NCBI RefSeq assembly: GCF_019510245.1 | Contig: NZ_JAEKKT010000142.1 | Coordinates: forward strand, 59,361-123,360 | Direction of reading: 5' to 3' | Length of the DNA stretch: 64,000 nucleotides | Source of the DNA: Streptomyces sp. | Lineage (GTDB): Bacteria > Actinomycetota > Actinomycetes > Streptomycetales > Streptomycetaceae | Part shown: in pieces, positions 58,791-64,000 of the stretch | Numbering within the stretch: the first letter of the stretch is position 1 | How the letters are laid out: every line of letters starts with the position of its first letter | The notes under the pieces: generated by a model | What the model was told of the DNA's origin: nothing | Database searches by the model: none | Seen by the model: only the letters and a program-made list of their open reading frames with translations | Program-made: the position numbers and the translations under genes

Positions 58791-59639
58791 TCAGCTGCGG
58801 GCAGTCGTGCCTCCCCCAGAGCCTGAAAGGCCTGGGGGGACCCCCGGGCGGCACGGGTGGGCGCAGTGGCACCCGGCAAGCGCCGGGGAGCGCAACGCCG
58901 TGGCCTCGGCGCCCACCCCCTCGCGCAAGGCGAGCACCTCTGCGCGCAGCGCCCGCACCTCCTCCGTCAGCAGAGCGATCGCCTCCGTCTGCCGGCGCTC
59001 CTCCACGTCGTCCTTCTCGAACCGCGCGATGAACCACGTGGCGATGTTCGCCGTCACCACACCCAGCAGGGCGATCCCGGAGAGCATCAGGCCCACCGCG
59101 ATCATCCGGCCCAGCCCGGTCGTCGGCGCGTGGTCCCCGTACCCCACCGTCGTCATCGTCGTGAACGACCACCACAGCGCGTCACCCAGCGTCCGGATGT
59201 TCCCGTTCGGCGAGTCGCGTTCCACCGACAGGACGGCCAGCGAGCCGAACATCAGCAGTCCGATCACCGCGCCCACGACATACGTCGTCAGCCGGATCTG
59301 CGAGGCCATCCGCGCCCGCCGCCCCACCAGCATCAGCGTCGCGACGAGCCGCAGCAGCCGCAGCGGCTGGAGCAGCGGCAGCACCACCGCGCACAGGTCT
59401 ATCCAGTGCGTCCGCACGAACTCCCGGCGCCGGGGCGTGAGAGCCAGCCGTATGAGGTAGTCCAGGGCGAAGCAGCCCCACACCACCCACTCCGCCATCG
59501 TGCACGCGGCGGTGAGGACGTGCCCCGCGGAACTGTCCACGATCGGCAGCGCGTAAGCGGTGGCGAAGAGCACCGCGAGCGCCAGCAAAGGCCGTTGAGT
59601 GACCTGTTCCCAACGGGCCTGTGCGGACTGTTCCTTCAT
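58791..59639 (-). CDS. Voltage-gated-like potassium channel, two-pore-helix ion channel
   Basis: The 282-residue protein has a four-helix sensor-like region (ALAVLFATAYALP, MAEWVVWGCFALDYLIRLAL, PLRLLRLVATLMLVGRRARM) and a pore module with the K-selectivity filter TTMTTVGYGDHAP. An amphipathic C-terminal helix (EERRQTEAIALLTEEVRALRAEVLAL) suggests a coiled coil for tetramer assembly. The last about 28 residues (GCHCAHPCRPGVPPG.. to the stop) are encoded by repeat B, so the natural C-terminus was replaced by repeat-derived sequence. ATG 59639 starts just before KEQSAQARWEQV. Confidence 0.88.
   Translation of the reverse strand: MKEQSAQARWEQVTQRPLLALAVLFATAYALPIVDSSAGHVLTAACTMAEWVVWGCFALDYLIRLALTPRRREFVRTHWIDLCAVVLPLLQPLRLLRLVATLMLVGRRARMASQIRLTTYVVGAVIGLLMFGSLAVLSVERDSPNGNIRTLGDALWWSFTTMTTVGYGDHAPTTGLGRMIAVGLMLSGIALLGVVTANIATWFIARFEKDDVEERRQTEAIALLTEEVRALRAEVLALREGVGAEATALRSPALAGCHCAHPCRPGVPPGLSGSGGGTTARS
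58797..58893 (+). repeat. Repeat B, copy 2, overlapping a gene end
   Basis: GCGGGCAGTCGTGCCTCCCC, GAGCCTGAAAGGCCTGG, then GGCGGCACGGGTGGGCGC and GCGCCGGGGAGCG match copy 1 (51426-51519). It codes the last 28 residues of the potassium channel on the minus strand. Confidence 0.75.
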
Positions 59640-59714
59640 GTGCGCATCGTAAAGAAACCGCAAGGGCGGCGGGGACCACGGCCCCACCGCCCTCGGCCTG
59701 TCCGCCCGTCAGGG

Positions 59715-62462
<2,748 letters not shown>

Positions 62463-62904
62463 GCTGTTCCTTACCTGTCAGAGGGCACTGATTCCCTGTT
62501 TCGGCTGTTCTGCCTGTTTTCCCTGTTTTTTCCCTGCGTTCTGCCTGTGCCGCTGTCCATCGTCCACCCCGGGGCTGGGCACGTCATCTCTACCGCGAGG
62601 TAACTCGGGACCGGCCAAAACGCAACGATACGCCCGGGGTGTGACGCGCTTGGCAAACTCGTTCGACCGTCGTATGTGAGGATGATTCCGAAAGGGTCAT
62701 AGCGGGCAAAAGGGAGTGGTGTGTGTCACGCCCGTCCGCGATACGGTGCCGGGAGTTGCGGCGACACGGCCGGGATCGTCACCGTTTCGGCGGTCCGAAC
62801 GGCCGGGTACTTGCGCGATCCGTCCCGCCCGTGTGGACTACGGCCAATGCTTCGCGCACGCGCGTGGCTGAGTTCATCACCAAGACATGATCAGGAGGCA
62901 ACCC
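62463..62904. other. 442-bp divergent control region of aceE and DUF3052
   Basis: No gene is seen. On the minus strand, 62490-62560 contains repeated GGCAGAAC and CAGGGAAA-type words in an AG-rich aceE leader. On the plus strand TTGGCA (62650-62655), 17 nt, TATGTG (62673-62678) is a promoter candidate for DUF3052. No hairpin of terminator strength was noted. Confidence 0.55.
62650..62678 (+). promoter_or_regulatory. Candidate promoter for DUF3052
   Basis: TTGGCA, a 17-nt spacer, then TATGTG. It would give a leader of about 220 nt. No experimental support. Confidence 0.35.
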
Positions 62905-63342
62905 GTGAGCGCGACCGCGGACCACGCGGAGGAGCGGACCACCCCTGCCGTCAGGCTGGGGTTCCAGCCAGACCAGGTGGTCCAGGAGATCGGCTACGAC
63001 GACGACGTCGACCAGGAGCTCCGCGAGTCCATCGAAGAGACCATCGGCAACGAGCTGATGGACGAGGACTACGACGACGTGGCCGACGCCGTGGTGCTCT
63101 GGTTCCGTGAGGATGACGGCGACCTGACGGACGCGCTGGTCGATGCCCTCGGCTTCCTCGAAGAAGGCGGCTCGATCCTGCTGCTGACGCCGAAGACCGG
63201 CCGCGACGGCTACGTCGAGCCGAGCGACATCGGCGAGGCGGTCACCACCGCCGGCCTCTCGCAGACCAAGAGCGTCAGCGTGGGCAAGGACTGGAACGGA
63301 AGCCGGCTGAACACGCCGAAGGCCGCCGCCAAGAAGCGCTGA
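62905..63342 (+). CDS. DUF3052 protein
   Basis: The 145-residue cytoplasmic protein matches the DUF3052 family of actinobacteria: VRLGFQPDQVVQEIGYDDDVDQELRESIEETIG, LWFREDDGDLTDALVDALGFLEEGGSILLLTPKTGR and KDWNGSRLNTPKAAAKK with a basic tail. The function is unknown. GTG 62905 is chosen because GGAGG lies 6 nt upstream; ATG 62887 has none. A perfect terminator follows. It is divergent from aceE. Confidence 0.9.
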   Translation: MSATADHAEERTTPAVRLGFQPDQVVQEIGYDDDVDQELRESIEETIGNELMDEDYDDVADAVVLWFREDDGDLTDALVDALGFLEEGGSILLLTPKTGRDGYVEPSDIGEAVTTAGLSQTKSVSVGKDWNGSRLNTPKAAAKKR

Positions 63343-63346
63343 GCCC

Positions 63347-63385
63347 GGCCGGTGGACGGACCGGACGCCGGTCCGTCCACCGGCC
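63347..63385 (+). terminator. Perfect 18-bp terminator hairpin
   Basis: GGCCGGTGGACGGACCGG (63347-63364) pairs perfectly with CCGGTCCGTCCACCGGCC (63368-63385), loop ACG, immediately after the DUF3052 stop. Confidence 0.88.
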
Positions 63386-63459
63386 TGCCGTGATCGCCGC
63401 GCAGGAGTCGCCGCATAGGGTGTCCCCACCCGAACAGCCCCTTACGAAGGGATGCAGCG

Positions 63460-63918
63460 ATGGCGATCCAGATCGGCGACAAGGCGCCCGACTTCGAGCT
63501 CAAGGACAACCACGGCCGGGCCGTGAAGCTGTCCGACTTCCGCGGCGAGAAGAACGTGGTGCTGCTCTTCTACCCGTTCGCCTTCACCGGTGTGTGCACC
63601 GGTGAGCTGTGCGAGCTGCGCGACAACCTGCCGAGGTTCGAGGACCGCGACACCCAGCTGCTGGCGGTCTCCAACGACTCCATCCACACCCTGCGCGTCT
63701 TCGCCGAGCAGGAGGGCCTGGAGTACCCGCTGCTGAGCGACTTCTGGCCGCACGGCGAGACCTCCCGGGCCTACGGCGTCTTCGACGAGGCCAAGGGCTG
63801 CGCCGTGCGCGGCACCTTCGTCATCGACAAGGAGGGTGTCGTGCGCTGGACCGTGGTCAACGGCCTGCCGGACGCCCGTGACCTGAACGAGTACGTGACG
63901 GCGCTCGACGCGCTGTGA
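63460..63918 (+). CDS. Peroxiredoxin (AhpE/BCP-like)
   Basis: The 152-residue thioredoxin-fold protein has the peroxidatic Cys in PFAFTGVCTGELCEL (TxxC) and a nearby second Cys. It reduces hydroperoxides with a thiol partner. The N-terminus is IGDKAPDFELKDNHGRAVKLSDF. GAAGGGA precedes ATG 63460, and a TAGGGT -10-like element lies at 63413-63418. It ends at a hairpin near 63941. Confidence 0.94.
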   Translation: MAIQIGDKAPDFELKDNHGRAVKLSDFRGEKNVVLLFYPFAFTGVCTGELCELRDNLPRFEDRDTQLLAVSNDSIHTLRVFAEQEGLEYPLLSDFWPHGETSRAYGVFDEAKGCAVRGTFVIDKEGVVRWTVVNGLPDARDLNEYVTALDAL

Positions 63919-63940
63919 CCCCCTAAGGGTCCGCATGGCC

Positions 63941-63963
63941 GACACCCCGTGATTCTTCGGGGT
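63941..63963 (+). terminator. Hairpin after the peroxiredoxin gene
   Basis: GACACCCCG, an 8-nt loop, CGGGGTC: a short GC stem with one bulged A. The rest of the window to 64000 contains no gene; the final hexamer TAGGAT resembles a -10 element of a gene beyond the edge. Confidence 0.5.
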
Positions 63964-64000
63964 CCAGGGCCTGCGTGCGGTGGGAACCCGTCACTAGGAT

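Noticed and set aside
63919..64000. tRNA gene at the window end
   Set aside because: No cloverleaf with T-arm GGTTCRA was found; the bases hold a hairpin and a possible -10 element only.

Overview
The window looks like chromosome from a Streptomyces or close relative. It is very GC-rich with strong third-position GC bias, many GTG/TTG starts, Tat and lipoprotein signals, an XRE-DUF5753/DUF397/ATP-binding regulatory trio, an SCO2400-family protein, and a fasR-fabD-fabH-acpP-fabF cluster in the actinomycete order. No rRNA, tRNA, CRISPR array, transposase or phage gene was seen.

Layout. (1) 1-14 kb is sugar and polysaccharide catabolism. It holds an IclR regulator and an SMP-30 lactonase; a minus-strand operon of an HExxH protease-like protein, a seven-helix membrane protein and a flavin monooxygenase; then an ABC importer (binding protein and two permeases, no ATPase) with GH43 endo-arabinanase and GH51 arabinofuranosidase; and a convergent GH35 beta-galactosidase. 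(2) 14-24 kb is mixed: Rrf2 and AraC regulators, secreted proteins, peptidase E, the XRE/DUF397/ATPase trio beside a large inverted repeat, galU flanked by two decayed aromatic-catabolism genes and a possible structured RNA, and a PLP aminotransferase with an unusual Pro/Ala/Met tail. (3) 24-33 kb is a minus-strand sugar region: enolase-superfamily dehydratase, zinc dehydrogenase, U32-like protein, ChvE/GguA/GguB-type importer and secreted aldose epimerase. (4) 33-45 kb holds redox genes (AhpD-like, MarR, quinone-reductase-like), a GH59 galactosidase with NPCBM domain, esterases, a second aldose epimerase, a pyroglutamyl-peptidase homologue with Cys replaced by Ser, and an SGNH lipoprotein. 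(5) 45-51 kb is the fatty-acid synthase II cluster with FasR. (6) 51-64 kb holds small enzymes and regulators (pirin, beta-lactamase fold, GNAT, MerR, DUF4429, TetR with MFS pump), a potassium channel, pyruvate dehydrogenase AceE, DUF3052 and a peroxiredoxin.

How the parts connect. Regions 1 and 3 together read as a plant cell-wall programme (arabinan and galactoside side chains): extracellular hydrolases, two importers, mutarotases, and lactonase, dehydratase and dehydrogenase activities that suit an oxidative sugar-acid route. A GTTCG-N6-CGAAC-like motif occurs upstream of the arabinan importer, the U32-like gene and the dehydratase operon, and an IclR gene lies at the window edge, so a shared regulon is plausible but not proven.

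Many intergenic regions carry copies of a dispersed palindromic repeat, mostly at gene 3' ends. Two further repeat types are present: a diverged pair near 51.4 and 58.8 kb, and a long inverted pair at 17.8-18.5 kb. The least understood items are the HExxH/membrane/flavoenzyme operon, the 17.8-18.5 kb inverted repeat, and the structured-RNA candidate after galU.
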